Positions 29,804-40,719 of a stretch of 50,536 bases of DNA are shown here, piece after piece. This stretch comes from Termitomyces sp. T153. Its lineage: Eukaryota; Basidiomycota; Agaricomycetes; Agaricales; Lyophyllaceae. The stretch lies in the NCBI GenBank assembly GCA_018296165.2, contig JACKQL020000207.1, positions 1 through 50,536 on the forward strand. Direction: 5' to 3'. Positions within the stretch are counted from its first letter, which is position 1, and every line of letters starts with the position of its first letter. The notes under the pieces are model-generated. The model ran no database searches, was not told where the DNA came from, and worked only from the letters and a program-made list of their open reading frames with translations. Both the position numbers and the translations under genes were made by a program.

Positions 29804-31277
29804 CAGGGGCTCAAAAAACTGTCCCAATGTTTTAGATTTTTTGAAAGATGACATTGGCATGAAGGATTGGAAGTATTTGGAATTCTGGTTAAATCATGTA
29901 AAATACTATGGCATCATAGCTACAAATCACATTTCAGTTTATGTAATTCAAATCAAAACTGATGGAGTAATGGCCATTTTAAAATATTAACTCATTGGGA
30001 CAGTTTTTTGAGCATCTCTAATTTTGGTATTTAGTACTTTGTATATCCTCCATTTACCTTGATAACTGCTTGAATCCTTCTAGGCATGCTTTCTATCAGT
30101 CTTTGGCATACCTCTGCTAGTATTCCATATCACTCCTCTGCAACCCTCTCCCACAATCCATGGCACACCATGAGGTGTTCCATACTGCCTAAGCTGCTTC
30201 TTGAGGTAATCCCAGAGGTGTTTAATAGGGTTAAGATCAGGGGATTGGGCTGGCCACCAGAGGACATCAAAGTTGCTGTCTTCAAACCACTTGTTAGCCC
30301 TCTTGGAGTTGTGTTTGGGGTCATTGTCCCATTAAAAGTAGTCAGCACCCTCCTCCATCTTCAACTTTTCAAAGCTCTCCTTTGCTCCATCATCCAAGAT
30401 TTCACAGTACTGCTCTGCATTGATGATCCCCACCACCTCTACCAGCTTTCCTACCCCATTCCAACCCATACAGCCCCATAGCATGAAATTATTCCCTCTT
30501 CCATGTTTCACAGTAGGTGCAGTGGTTTGGTTTGAAATGTCTTCTCCTCATAGTTTCCACACATACTGCTTTCTATCTGACCCAATCCTGTTAATCTTTG
30601 TCTCATCTGTCTACAACACTCTTTCCCAGTCCTCCACAGTTCAGTTCTGATGCTCTTGAGCCCATTTAAGTTGTAGTTGCCAATGTCTAGCTTTGAGCAT
30701 AGGAACTTTGCTCTTTGTAGCAGACTAGTACCCCTCCTCCTTCAGCACATTCCAGACAGTCTGAGGAGAGACAGGGTTGTAAATGATGTTGTTGCTAAAA
30801 TTGGTGGCCTGAACAGCTGTATCAAGTCTCCCAGTTGAGATTTGTTGAACAATAGCTTGTTTATCATGTGGAGTAAGCTTAGCTGGACAGCCTCCAGGAT
30901 GGTTTTCCTTGTCCACCTCCAACTCTCTACCAATCTTCCCAATAGTAGACTTCCCTAGACCAGTCTTAGCCCCAATCTGATACAGAGAATACCCTTGAGC
31001 AAGGAGAGAAGCAACAGTAGAGCATTGTGCAGGAGAAGTAGCTTTTATGATGGTGGTTGAAGGTCAAACTGTCCCAATGAGGGAATATTTTAAAATGGCC
31101 ATTACTCCATCAATTTGATTTGAATTACATAAACTAAAATGGAATTTGTAGCTATGATGCCATAGTATTTTACATGATTTAACCAGAATTTTAAATACTT
31201 CCAATCCTTCATGCCAATGTCATCTTTCAAAAAGTATAAAACATTGGAAAACATTGGGACAGTTTTTAGAGCCACTG
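29804..31277 (-). mobile_element. Tc1/mariner-like transposon
   Basis: 1474 bp flanked by TA (29802-29803 and 31278-31279). Ends are CAGGGGCTC and CAGTGGCTC, with terminal inverted repeats of roughly 200-215 bp. Each repeat is itself bounded by the 13-mer AACTGTCCCAATG in inverted orientation (29817-29829 / 29993-30005; 31067-31079 / 31252-31264), a double-site organisation. The transposase lies on the minus strand. The insertion separates gypsy-C gag from its protease. Confidence 0.9.
30095..30960 (-). pseudogene. Tc1-like transposase (broken)
   Basis: Minus-strand reading. An N-terminal paired helix-turn-helix (HPGGCPAKLTPHDKQAIVQQ, then SPQTVWNVLKEEGY) spans 30922-30725. The DDE core follows: TDETKINRIGSDRKQYVW near 30600, then YFNWDNDPKHNSKRANKWF near 30330 (second Asp), and WWPAQSPDLNPIKHLWDYL near 30240. 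In this family the third catalytic residue is the Glu of PIEHLW; here it is Lys (AAA), so the catalytic triad is broken. Frameshifts and stops separate the blocks. The enzyme would cut at the TIR ends and integrate into TA. Confidence 0.85.
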
Positions 31278-31279
31278 TA

Positions 31280-31745
31280 TGTAGCTAGAAATTTGCAAGT
31301 TCTAAGATCATTGAATCCTGTGGTCAACCACAAAGAATGAGTGGAAACAAAACAATTTTAGATAGCAAATCTCAGATAGTCTGCATGGCCCTAACAGAGG
31401 CTTTGAAGGTAGGATTGACTTGGGAGCCTAGCATAAGATTGTGCATGGAAAGTGCCAATCAGCAGGTAGATTAGTCAGTAGGTTTAGCTTGCAATGTGCC
31501 CTTCACTTTTTCAGAAGGATTCACTGTATATCTGTAAGTCCATATCTTTGAGAAGCCAGCTTACACTGTATTGTTAAGCTGACCATTTGATACCTTGACA
31601 AAAAGTAATATCCAGAACCTGCAGGATGGAAGTGCCATCATTACCATCTAAGACCCTAAAACAGGACACAGAATAGCCTTGCCAACTATTGAAAGAGGGA
31701 AAGTGCCAAAAGCAGGACCTGTAACTAAGTCCCAAACACCTTTGT
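31280..31745 (+). pseudogene. gypsy-C aspartic protease remnant
   Basis: Plus-strand reading LDSKSQIVCMALTEALKVGL, then SIRLCMESANQQVD, FTFSEGFTVYL and PFDTLTKSNIQN. This is the gypsy retropepsin that in related elements has D-[PS]-G at the active site; here it is D-S-K (31361-31369), so the glycine is lost. Stops occur after QQVD and YL. It lies directly downstream of the Tc1-like insertion and in register with gypsy-C gag, so both belong to one element. Confidence 0.65.
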
Positions 31746-32144
31746 GAATTGGAGTTTGTGCTGAGTTTCAAACAAAGCCAAATTCACCAATTCCACATCA
31801 ATAGATGAATTCAAAATAGTGTAAACACAAATTGTTATCAAGATCATCAGAAACCTGGATTGGAAACACCATCAAGAGTCTTTTATGATAAAATGACACT
31901 GAACGCTTTCTCTGCCATTTAAACAGAACATGAGGCTGGAGTCTCAATGAATGAGTAAACACAAAAGTTACAAATCATGAGTCTATTGGTTCACCTGCTT
32001 CAAATGCAAAATTGTGGTCCCACTGCAGGAGATAGTTGTGTGCATAGTGTTCAGTGCTATTGCATATCCAAAAGTAATTAGTATTAGTATCAGGTTGAGT
32101 AATCTGCAGAGAAAAAGTTGAAAGAATAGCAGGTGCAGATATGG
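31746..32144. other. decayed sequence, unassigned
   Basis: Probably the tail of gypsy-C protease followed by unrelated sequence. A minus-strand open stretch to 31975 (ITQPDTNTNYFWICNSTEHY) reads like protein but matches nothing I can name. Confidence 0.25.
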
Positions 32145-32467
32145 TAAAACCACACCTTTTGGTGAAACCACTAGACCACAACCTTTTGATGCACCTCAAT
32201 AGACAGTTCCAATGATGTCTCATCAGCTAGCACACTAAATGCAGAATTACTTGCCTTGTTGAAATCTGGGACCTTGGTGATATTGACAAGGTATATAACA
32301 GTGAAGTTCTGGATCTTTTCAGCAACACCATACAGAGTCTTGTCCATTGTCATGCACTATGTGTTCCAGTCATGTCCAAAACAAATGACAGCTATATGAT
32401 CCTCTTCTGACTTGATTGCCTTGTCAATGCACCAGCCAGAGGAAAGATGAGGAAGAAGATAAGACAT
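32145..32467 (-). pseudogene. DIM1: DIM1/U5-15kD spliceosomal protein pseudogene
   Basis: The minus strand from ATG 32467 reads MSYLLPHLSSGW, then CIDKAIKSEEDHIAV, FGHDWN, TLYGVAEKIQNF, VIYLVNITKVPDFNK. This is the thioredoxin-like U5 snRNP protein DIM1/Dib1, needed for pre-mRNA splicing. The N-terminal exon ends at 32255 followed by gcaagt, a decayed GTAAGT donor. The middle of the protein (about 45 residues expected) is deleted. The C-terminus DIIGTVY*GASKGCGLVVSPK reappears at 32222-32145. Nonsense codons: TAG at 32357-32359 and TGA at 32196-32198 (CGA Arg in the family). It kept an intron border, so it is a genomic duplicate or the relic of a locus, not a retrocopy. Confidence 0.85.
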
Positions 32468-33480
32468 GGTAAAAAAGTGTGATATACAAAGCTCAGCTAA
32501 TATCCCCTGCCAGGCTATCTAAGAATAATGATACAATGAGTTGTCAGACATCCATTGCATTGAAGCAGCTCATTTAGATGCATGCAATTCAGACATTGCT
32601 CAAAATACCCTGTGCAGCCCCAGTACTGGATGAGCAATATGAGTCATGATGCAGTACCTCCTCAAAGGAGCAAAGCTAGGTGAGATATCCTCAACCACCT
32701 TTCACCTTCAGGTAAAGAAGAGCTTGGTGCATAGTAAGAGTTTTCTTTGAATTGCAGTGGTCAGTAATATAGATGGAAGAGTAGAGGGTGGGACATTACC
32801 TTGGGAAACCATGAACATAGCTTGTGTTGCAAGGATGTGGCTGGAACTGTGGATAATGAGGTTGACAGTTCCCTCAATAATAGATCTGTGGGCACAGAAT
32901 TAAGTGTCTGAGGTAAGACAACTGCAAAGGAAAAATGACACTCATAAGTATTGTCCTTTGTCTGTTTGGGTAGCTTTTTCTTCAGTGATGAAATTGGCAT
33001 CACCAAATGCTTCATAAGAGACCAATCATTGTGAATCATGCACTTTGTGACATCTTGTGTCATGTAGACAATGCCTGAGGAAAAAAGGTTATCATACTAC
33101 AGAACTGTCAGAACTCTGTATAACTTACATTGCTCTACCTGTTCCCTCAGGAGAACACAAAAATCCCCCATGTTCTTTCCTCAGTCTTCCTTGGGGTTAT
33201 TAACTGGTAGATTCTGTAATGGATATCCTTGGCCATCTTACTCCTAGCATGACTTGAGCATTCTCTCTTTTCAAGAGGTTCAGGTGTTTCCTTTGGTCAT
33301 TGAGCAATCTCCCAATAGGAGGGATAAGAACATGCCCAACTTCTCACCTCACCACCAGTCCAAAGGCTTGTAGGATTCACTTGCACTCTTCCAGACTCCC
33401 TCATGATAGACTGGCAGGATTCTAAGAAGACTCGATGAAGTAATAAGAAAACACTGACTTGTCAACTGACATTCCTTTGA
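32468..33480 (-). other. decayed coding-like sequence, unassigned
   Basis: Minus-strand open stretch 33063-32761 (MTQDVTKCMIHNDWSLMKH...) and short runs such as GRLRKEHGGFLCSPEGTGRA near 33160 look like relics of real protein, but stops are frequent and I do not recognise the family. CpG is almost absent. Confidence 0.3.
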
Positions 33481-33484
33481 CAGG

Positions 33485-33850
33485 TCAGCTTTGGTGGATC
33501 CTCTGCCATCTTGACCTTCTTTGTGCTTTGAGGTGATTCATCAAAATATGCTCATCCTTGAACATTCCCAAACTATGCACTATCTCATCTTCAATCTCAG
33601 CCTCATGCTCTTCAGGAACATTTGACAACATCACATGCCCTTTACCCTTATCAAGCAGGGAAGGCAGAGGCATCTCTGGCTCATCATCAGGCTAGTCCTG
33701 TTGCTCATTGTCATATTGGTCCATTTCCCTGAAACTCGTACTCTGAGATGTGTAATGCTCATCATGACTATCAGGCTGGTCATCATATTCACCACAATGT
33801 CTATAGTCTAGTGAATTGTTGTCATCATCCAAATCATCCTCAGGGGCAAT
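33485..33850 (-). pseudogene. acidic, disordered open frame, unknown
   Basis: About 120 codons on the minus strand with a single TAG near 33690. They are rich in D/E/H/Q (EYDDQPDSHDEHYTSQ; EEHEAEIEDEIVHSLG) and end LKAQRRSRWQRIHQS. The low-complexity acidic character suggests a disordered segment of a larger protein. It may belong with the unassigned minus-strand relics downstream. Function not assignable. Confidence 0.3.
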
Positions 33851-36285
33851 GCAGGAGGTGGAAAGTTGTGAACAACCCAGAGCTGTTGATTTCCATGAGG
33901 ATCATTGTGAGGGGATATGGTCAAAGTCAATGTCCAATGTATGTGCTACAGTAAGTACATGGAGATCCCTTTCAATTATTTATAGTTGTATAGAATTCAT
34001 GGAATAACACTGCTTTGGGCCTGAAACAGAATCAGTGTGTACTGTTGATATGGCAGTCTTGAACAACAAAACCAGAGGGAAACATATAAAGTCTGAAAAA
34101 GCAGTATATTATAATAAAACATAATGTATTGTACAAAAAGGCTGAAAACTGTAAGCTGATAACAATGTCAAAAACTGTAGATGTGGATGTACCTTATAAA
34201 ATATACACTCCTGTACAAAAGCAACAAAAGACTAGCCCAAAAGCCAGTCTACAATGCCAGGAAAAATAAGCTGCCAAAGAATTAATGGTAGGGCACAAGG
34301 GAAGTGGCTATGCCAAGAAGCCAATCTTGGATAAACAATCCTAACCCTATTGTGGAGGCTGGAAAGCTCTATTTTTCCAAGTCCAGAAACAATTGCCCCT
34401 CCTACCAACCATCCAACAAACAGCAACAGGATGGAAAGCCAGGAGGAAAGCAAAGAAGAGCAGGAGGACAGGTCAAAAAAGAACAAGGAACTTTGGCATA
34501 GTCGGAAAGCCCATAGCCAACACCAAGATAGGTGCCAGGACATGTTAGCAACAGCACTGCTAGGGCCAGGAAATGTTTCTAATAAAAAAAGAGTCAAAGA
34601 AACCTGTCATCCGTTTCTTGGCTAGCTTTTTACTATAGAAAAAGGCAAATTTCTTTTCTTCAAACACTTTTTCTATCAGAAATTGCCACATAGGAAATGG
34701 CATAACAGGTTTCCTTTTGATTTTTTCCCAAGGAACCACAATTGAGTGCCAGCAGTGCTGTTCCAGTAAGGGGCTCCCATACAACCACCTTACTGGCTTG
34801 CCATATCTACAGGCCTTGTTACCATGGAGACTACATACTAAAAAGGGAGGGACAAGCTGGAGAGGTAGAAAAAGGGGAAAAGGACAAACTACAGTTGCCA
34901 AGCCCTGCCCACACAGGACCCCAATGCCCAGACCACCCCACCAGCCAACTACACTCCCAGACGATGACAAAAACATGTGAAAAGGCCCTGGTCTGTGTGA
35001 GGGAGGAAAAGTATAAAGGGGAGAGGTTTTTGAGGGAAATGGGCAGGCAATCTACATACCACAGCTTGGAGATACCCCAGGGAGCAGATCTCTTAAGCTT
35101 ATGAGTTAATAGTTGCTTCAAAAATCAGTTTATATACTATTGAGCCCATTTATTTGTGCAAGACTGTCTCAAAGATTAAATAAAATCATAAAAATAACTT
35201 ACATTTTGCATTACTGTCAATGTCCATGAACATTGTGCCAAGCTCATTGAAATGCTTGAAACTGTCTGACCTGTGCTCAACATTGTCCATCCTCTTTATC
35301 TGTGAAAGAACCAAAATGTCGAACACCTCAGCAAGTAATATCAATCAGGCCTTTTGAAGTATGTCAGGCTATCTGCTACTTTGTAGTGAGATTGTAAGAG
35401 ATCAACAAGTTTTGGTCCTCCAGATCTTTGCTGGGAGGTCAATGACTGGGGGTTTGTATACACATGTGACTGATGGGTGAGTACAGCCACTGCAAATGTG
35501 ATGTGACATGAGCTGGAACAATGGTAGCTATAGCCCCACTGTCATGTGTGGCCAGCTTGACAATTTAAATAACTGCCCAGGGTAGTTCACAACGAACCAC
35601 ATAGCCCATTACTTGCCAAGTAAATCATTCAATGTCCCTCTCTTCCTCTTCCAAATAAAGATGATTTCTATCTGAAATCACTTCTAACTACTATATGTCC
35701 TTTGCATCAATAATAGCATGTTGACTCAATCTCTTAAAGTCATTTTCCTGGTCTATTTCACTCAAAAGACAGCAGCAGAGGATCTTTGTCTCCAAAGAAA
35801 TGTGGATTAGTGATATGGAACTGGTGATACTATTGGACATCCTCATGGTACTTGTAGTCCATGATATAATGACTAATAGTCTCCAAAAACAAGTCTTAGT
35901 CACTGATTTGGTCAAAAAGGGTTATGCATGGCCATCTCACAAGTAAAGAGACTTCCAGATCTTTCTTACTTTTTCTGAAAAGAGGCCTGGTCCTTCTTCT
36001 ACTCCAGAGATATATTGGCCATAGTTTTCACACAACTTTGTGATACAACAACAAATTGGTGATGCTTAAAATGCAAAGAATTTATAATTTGATTAGTTGT
36101 TGAGGGATTCAAGGTTTTAGTCAGATTCTGAATATGGGGGAAATATTTCAACACATGTTTGAAAGTACCAGGAATTAAAAAATGCTTTTCAAAGTTTTGG
36201 GAATACCAGAACTTCCTGAGTTCAAGTTTAATTAATTCCTGCTACTTTAGATGAGGGTTTCTGTCTGTCCAGGGAAAATATCAAC
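33851..36285. other. long gene-poor stretch
   Basis: I find no convincing gene in 2.4 kb. Open stretches at 34232-34597 (minus) and 34560-34976 (minus) overlap longer plus-strand ones and have no motif. A minus-strand run at 35691-35915 is low complexity. The sequence is uniformly CpG-poor, so it is likely old transposon debris. Confidence 0.35.
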
Positions 36286-36287
36286 TA

Positions 36288-38855
36288 CAGTCAAAGCTCT
36301 CATAACCCATAGTTCTCATACCCCATAAACCTCAATAACCCATAGATTTTTGGCCCCACCAAGTATGTTTGCAGGGAATTATGGGTCACCCTCCATACCC
36401 CATATTCCATAGATTTTTCAGGGCTTCATAACCCATAATTTGGCTAAAATGGGAGAAAAATGGGCCTATTTATGGTATATTTATTCCTTACATTCAGATA
36501 TTCAATAAATATTCAATTTATACATAATCTTCCATTTCTGAAACCAAGGAGAATCTTTGGATAATTCAATAAATGACCCAAAAGTAACACAAACAGTTGA
36601 CTATGCCTCCAAAACCTCTTGAAAAGCTCAAATCTAACCTCAGCACCAAATTTCACAGAAAGAAGATATTTCTGCTTTTGATGAGGAGTGGTTAGACAAG
36701 GAAGGGAATTTGATTGACAGAGAAAGGGTAGTTGAGCTTCTTGATGAGGCCTCAGACTATGAACAAGGGCTCAGACAAGTGGATTCCCATCAGAAGACTA
36801 TTGTTAACAAGCTTGAAGAGTTAGTGGATGAGACACAGAAAGTTATTGGGCCAGGAAACAAGAGAAAGTGTGTGTTCCAAAACAGTTGATTTACATTACA
36901 AAAGTTTAATTGATGCATGACATTCTTAGGGCCTGAGAATCACAAGGTCATTCCACAGTCAGAGAAGAAGAAGGTAGAGCCTGTCTTCACAAAGAAGAAA
37001 ATGCAACATTGAAACAGAAGGTCAAAATCCTTGATTGGCATCATGCATAAGGGAAGAAATTCAAGCAAGGAAAGACTGCTGAGCACTGGAACAAAACCTA
37101 TCCAAACCTCTGTTTAAAACAGCCCTTGATTTCAGCTTGGTTAAAGAATGAGGAAAAGATATGTCAGATGTATGAAGAGGAGCAAGGACTAGGGAGGACA
37201 GGAAATATCAAGTGGCAAAAGTAGTTTGAACATCCAGGAATCAATGAGATGCTAGAACTGTGGATTTTGAAGGCAATGTCAGATGGAGTCCAGCTAGATG
37301 GAGAGACTCTCCAAGCAGAATTGTTTTGCAGACTTGAAGAACATACCAATGGAAGAGAAACTCACTGATGGATAGTTGGCAAGATTGAAGAAGCAATGTG
37401 GCTTAAGGTCTTACAAGCACCATGGAGAGGCCAGATCTGCACAGCCAGAAGATATTGAACACAAACATCAATGTGTTCATGATGTGATCAAAAAGCATGA
37501 TTTTCAATCAAAGGATATCTTCAATATGGATGAAATTGGTCCATTTTGGGTGTAAGTAACTTTATCTTCCAATGATCAAGCACTTACAAGACTTATAGAA
37601 TGGCACCTGACTGAGGTTTGATGGACAAACAAGCCTCTGGAGTCAAGGGGAGCAAGAAACAGTTGACCTACACATTTACAATGAACACTTCTGGTACTGA
37701 GAAGCTCCCACCATCAGTCATTAGTAAATCTAAACAGCCTCACCCATTTCAACAAAAAACAGGCACTCAGCTTGGATTTTATTATTGTAACAATGCTAAG
37801 GCTTGGATGACAACAATTCTTTACCAGGAATGTCTCCATGATTGGGGTGCAGAGTTACAATGTAAAGGCTGCAAAATCTTACTGCTTCAGGACAATTTCA
37901 GTGCCCATATTCAACCAGATGATCTTACCAACATTATTGTTGAGAATTTCAGTCCCAATCTCATGGCTCATGTTCAGCCAGCAGATGCTGGTATCATTTG
38001 GAAGTTCAAGGCCCATTATTGTGTCCATTTTGTGAATTGTGCAATTGATCACTATGATAGTGGCATCACTCCTGCAGATATCTATGACATCAGCATTCTC
38101 AAAGCCATGTGGATTGCTGACATTGCCTGGAAGGAAGTCAACACAACCACAATCCAGAATTGTTAGCATAAATCCAGAATTCTTCCAGATTCTCTTCTCA
38201 ATCCCACATCAGGCTCAGATGTGATTCCCACTGTCCCAATTTCATCATTTCTCAACAAAGATCCTGTTGAAGCAGTTCTCAACAGGGATGAACAAAAAAT
38301 CACAGAGTCATTATCTCATCTGGTGAAGATTGGTGTTCTTCAGCCACAGAATTGGATGTCTCTCATGGAGTTGCTTAATCCAGCAGATGAAAATCTTATG
38401 CACAATGGTGAAGGAGAGGAGGAAATCTTTTGAGCAGTTTTGGAATGACAGGAGAAGAGAACACAGATCAGAATGGTGGTGATAATGATCTGTCAATTAA
38501 GTTTACAAGAAGCCTGCTTGGCATGATTCACTTCAAGCTGTTTCAACACTTCAAGACTATGTTGCAGACATTGATGGAGAATTTGCATGTGAGTTTGAGG
38601 TCATGCTCAACAAATTTAACCACCAGACATGCCTTGATGCATTCCATACCCTTAAACCAACTGTTATTACTGATTATTTTGCTCCCAAGAGCTCATAGTT
38701 GATGTATTAGCATAGATACAAGTATAATGACATGATTCTAGCATAAATCAAGTCTTGTAAGTGACCCTATAACAACTTCTCTCATAACCACAATCCTCAA
38801 TAACCCATACATTTTGGCTTCCACCAACTGCTATGGGTTATGAGAGCTTTGACTG
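36288..38855 (+). mobile_element. pogo-like DNA transposon
   Basis: 2568 bp flanked by TA (36286-36287 and 38856-38857). Terminal inverted repeats begin CAGTCAAAGCTCTCATAACCCATAG, as in pogo/Tigger elements, with further short repeats of AATAACCCATA inside both ends. A DDE transposase lies on the plus strand. The copy is CpG-poor and has nonsense mutations. Confidence 0.9.
36603..38698 (+). pseudogene. pogo-like transposase
   Basis: It starts MPPKPLEKLKSNLS. An acidic segment follows (FDEEWLDKEGNLIDRERVVELL), then an intron-like break near 36870-36932, a CENP-B/HTH region (LKQKVKILDWHHA-like, 37010-37200), IFNMDEIGPFWV with the first catalytic Asp, and an intron 37552-37598 (GTAAGT...ATAG, 47 bp). 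Next come LMDKQASGVKGSKKQ, KILLLQDNFSAHIQ (second Asp) and HVQPADAGIIWKFKAHY (third Asp), giving a DDD triad. The C-terminal frame ends at 38698 with TVITDYFAPKSS. A TGA at 37612-37614 replaces the CGA arginine of APDRGLMDK. Stops and frameshifts elsewhere make it inactive. It would cut and paste the element into TA sites in the nucleus. Confidence 0.85.
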
Positions 38856-39149
38856 TAGCTCTCTTTTTTTTCCCATCACATGTGCTTCCCATGCCCTCCA
38901 TACATTCTCTATATGATAACTGGTCCTTTCTAGCCCTTTTTCCTTAAGATTCATTGTGAATACAAATATGGGCCTGCATTGGTATTTCATATTATTGATC
39001 CTCCCCTATAGAGGTCTCGGTTCCTCTAAAAACTCTTCTATAATCAAACTACTATCAATTTCAATTACTTTCCCCATCCTTGTTTTGGTGCCCATGGATA
39101 CTGCCTCACACATCAATAATTGTCATAGTGTCCTGGTTCTGATTTTTCC

Positions 39150-39860
39150 CAGTGATTCTCCCATTTCTTTTGTGGATAGTGATTGAACCCTCTCAGCTGG
39201 TAACCTACATTGGGTAGTTCATTCTGGTGTTCTCTCTCTGCATTCCCATGTTTTCCATGATATATGCACAAATTGTCCTATATGTTGCCCTTCTTCCCTA
39301 GTTGTCCATTTTCATTCAGAAACTGCCAGTGACCTTGTCTATCTTGTCAATATACTTTATGGTTTCAGGTATGATGACACATTTTCTACCCTTACTACAT
39401 TGCAGGTCTGACTTCACTTAGCCCTTTTCTCAGCAATGATAAATTGACAATGGCCCAAATAAGATCTATTTTGCATATGGCCACCAAGTTTGACTGCCCA
39501 CACCTTGTGAATGCTGTTCAAAGGTGCATGCAGGCAGCCTATCCTGCAGAGCTTTGTGCAAGGGATCACATTTGATATGATGTGTTGGTCCATGTTACCC
39601 TTGTTTGGGGGTCCAAATTTGATCTCAATCCTATTTTTGCCTCTCATAGTTTGCAAGGCTGTTTACCTGCTTTCTACTACTGCATATGCAAATGTTATAC
39701 ACTGGTGTGTTTTCATTTTTTTTATCTGCTCCAGCTTATATTGTACAAGACCAAAATCAAGTCTGGTGTTTTATAAGAACTTGCTGGTGATATCACTCTG
39801 TTGTCTTTCCCTGACCAGGTACAATGTCTTGCTGGTTGCAAGGCCCTTCTGGATGCAGAG
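39150..39860 (+). pseudogene. BTB/POZ-domain protein pseudogene
   Basis: Plus-strand reading FVDSD*TLSAGNLHWVVHSG, VLSLHSHVFHDI, SDLVYLVNILYGF, then SNDKLTMAQIRSILHMATKF, VNAVQRCMQAAYP, and GCLPAFYYCI. The order (substrate-adaptor BTB fold with VHS.VLSLHS.VFHD, L..LLNALY, then a BACK-like helical tail with LPAAFYYC) is that of the large BTB families of agaricomycetes. Stops occur at about 39184 and 39573. It is CpG-poor and in decay. It ends tail to tail with an F-box-type pseudogene. Confidence 0.75.
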
Positions 39861-40310
39861 TCATATGTCTGGGGTTGGTCCCTCTCTTGGATCCTGGAAA
39901 GTCAATATCTTGTTGGTGTTGGAGAACTGGCCATAAGCATGATTACTCTTGTGCATGGAATGTTGGACCTCCATAAGCAAGAATTGTAATGTAAGTACTG
40001 TATGCATGTAGGTTGCCTGTGAACAAGGGATGTAGATGTCAAGATCATGTGGGTAAAAAGACCAAGGGTTCAAGAGAACAAGCCCAATGTGACCAGAAGT
40101 AACACTTCCTGTTTTGTGCAATAGAGTAGGGAGTGAAGTTGTAGTAAAACCAAATTGGTCTAGGGCATGGTTAAGCATGGTGGCAATATGCTGGTGTGAA
40201 AGCTCATGTAATTGCATATTGACCTGGGATAATGTGGAAACTTCATGTAGACTAAGCTATTTGAGGATGCAAAAAAAAATGTCTTTGGGAATGCTTGCCA
40301 ATACAGACAT
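39861..40310 (-). pseudogene. F-box-like protein pseudogene with DLDIY motif
   Basis: The minus strand from 40310 reads MSVLASIPKDIFFCILK, a TAG at 40257-40259, then LSLHEVSTLSQVNMQLHEL (an F-box helical pattern). Next is GSVTSGHIGLVLLNPWSFYP then HDLDIYIP, the signature of an agaricomycete-specific family of unknown function in which G-S-x-x-S-G... F-x-P-x-D-L-D-[IV]-Y recurs. The frame ends at 39861. One nonsense codon splits the F-box. Possible role: substrate adaptor of a ubiquitin ligase (inferred). Confidence 0.6.
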
Positions 40311-40719
40311 TGTATTGTGCCCTGTTGGATATGTGTATAAATTAATTGTCAAGGAAATGGTTGGACTTATGAGCATTTGACATTGCATATTTGGCTCATT
40401 CTTTGCATTATGAAGATAGAAGAGACAATATAATCTCATACTTCTATGTATCTCAGCAGATGGAGAGGCAGCTGACTGGTAAGTTACTGTGTTGTAGAAA
40501 AAGGTACATTGTGGGGTCAACTGCTAGCCTGTGTCCTCTCTTATGCTTGGAACAGCAATGGAACAGCCTCATCCATTCTATGGATGTTCTATGGGTGATG
40601 CTATGTTGGATGCTAGAGCTGCAACATATTTCGGCCATATCTTTTACTACAGACCTCTTCTACTCTGTGTCATTGAAGTTGCACTAGATAAAACTTGACC
40701 ATCTTTAACCATGCTGGGA
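40311..40719. other. short unassigned sequence
   Basis: About 400 bp between the F-box-like relic and the copia-D LTR. Open stretches here have no motif; nothing further is seen. Confidence 0.3.

Noticed and set aside
29787..29990. 67-codon plus-strand open frame
   Set aside because: It lies almost wholly in the left terminal inverted repeat of the Tc1-like element, and the same sequence is inverted at 31067-31277; it is not a gene.
30086..30650. Plus-strand open frames over the Tc1-like element
   Set aside because: The minus strand carries clear transposase motifs (DNDPKH, DLNPIKHLW); the plus frames are shadows.
33851..36285. Possible alpha-kinase or transposase fragments on the minus strand
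   Set aside because: Single short word matches only; no ordered set of motifs, so no family was called.
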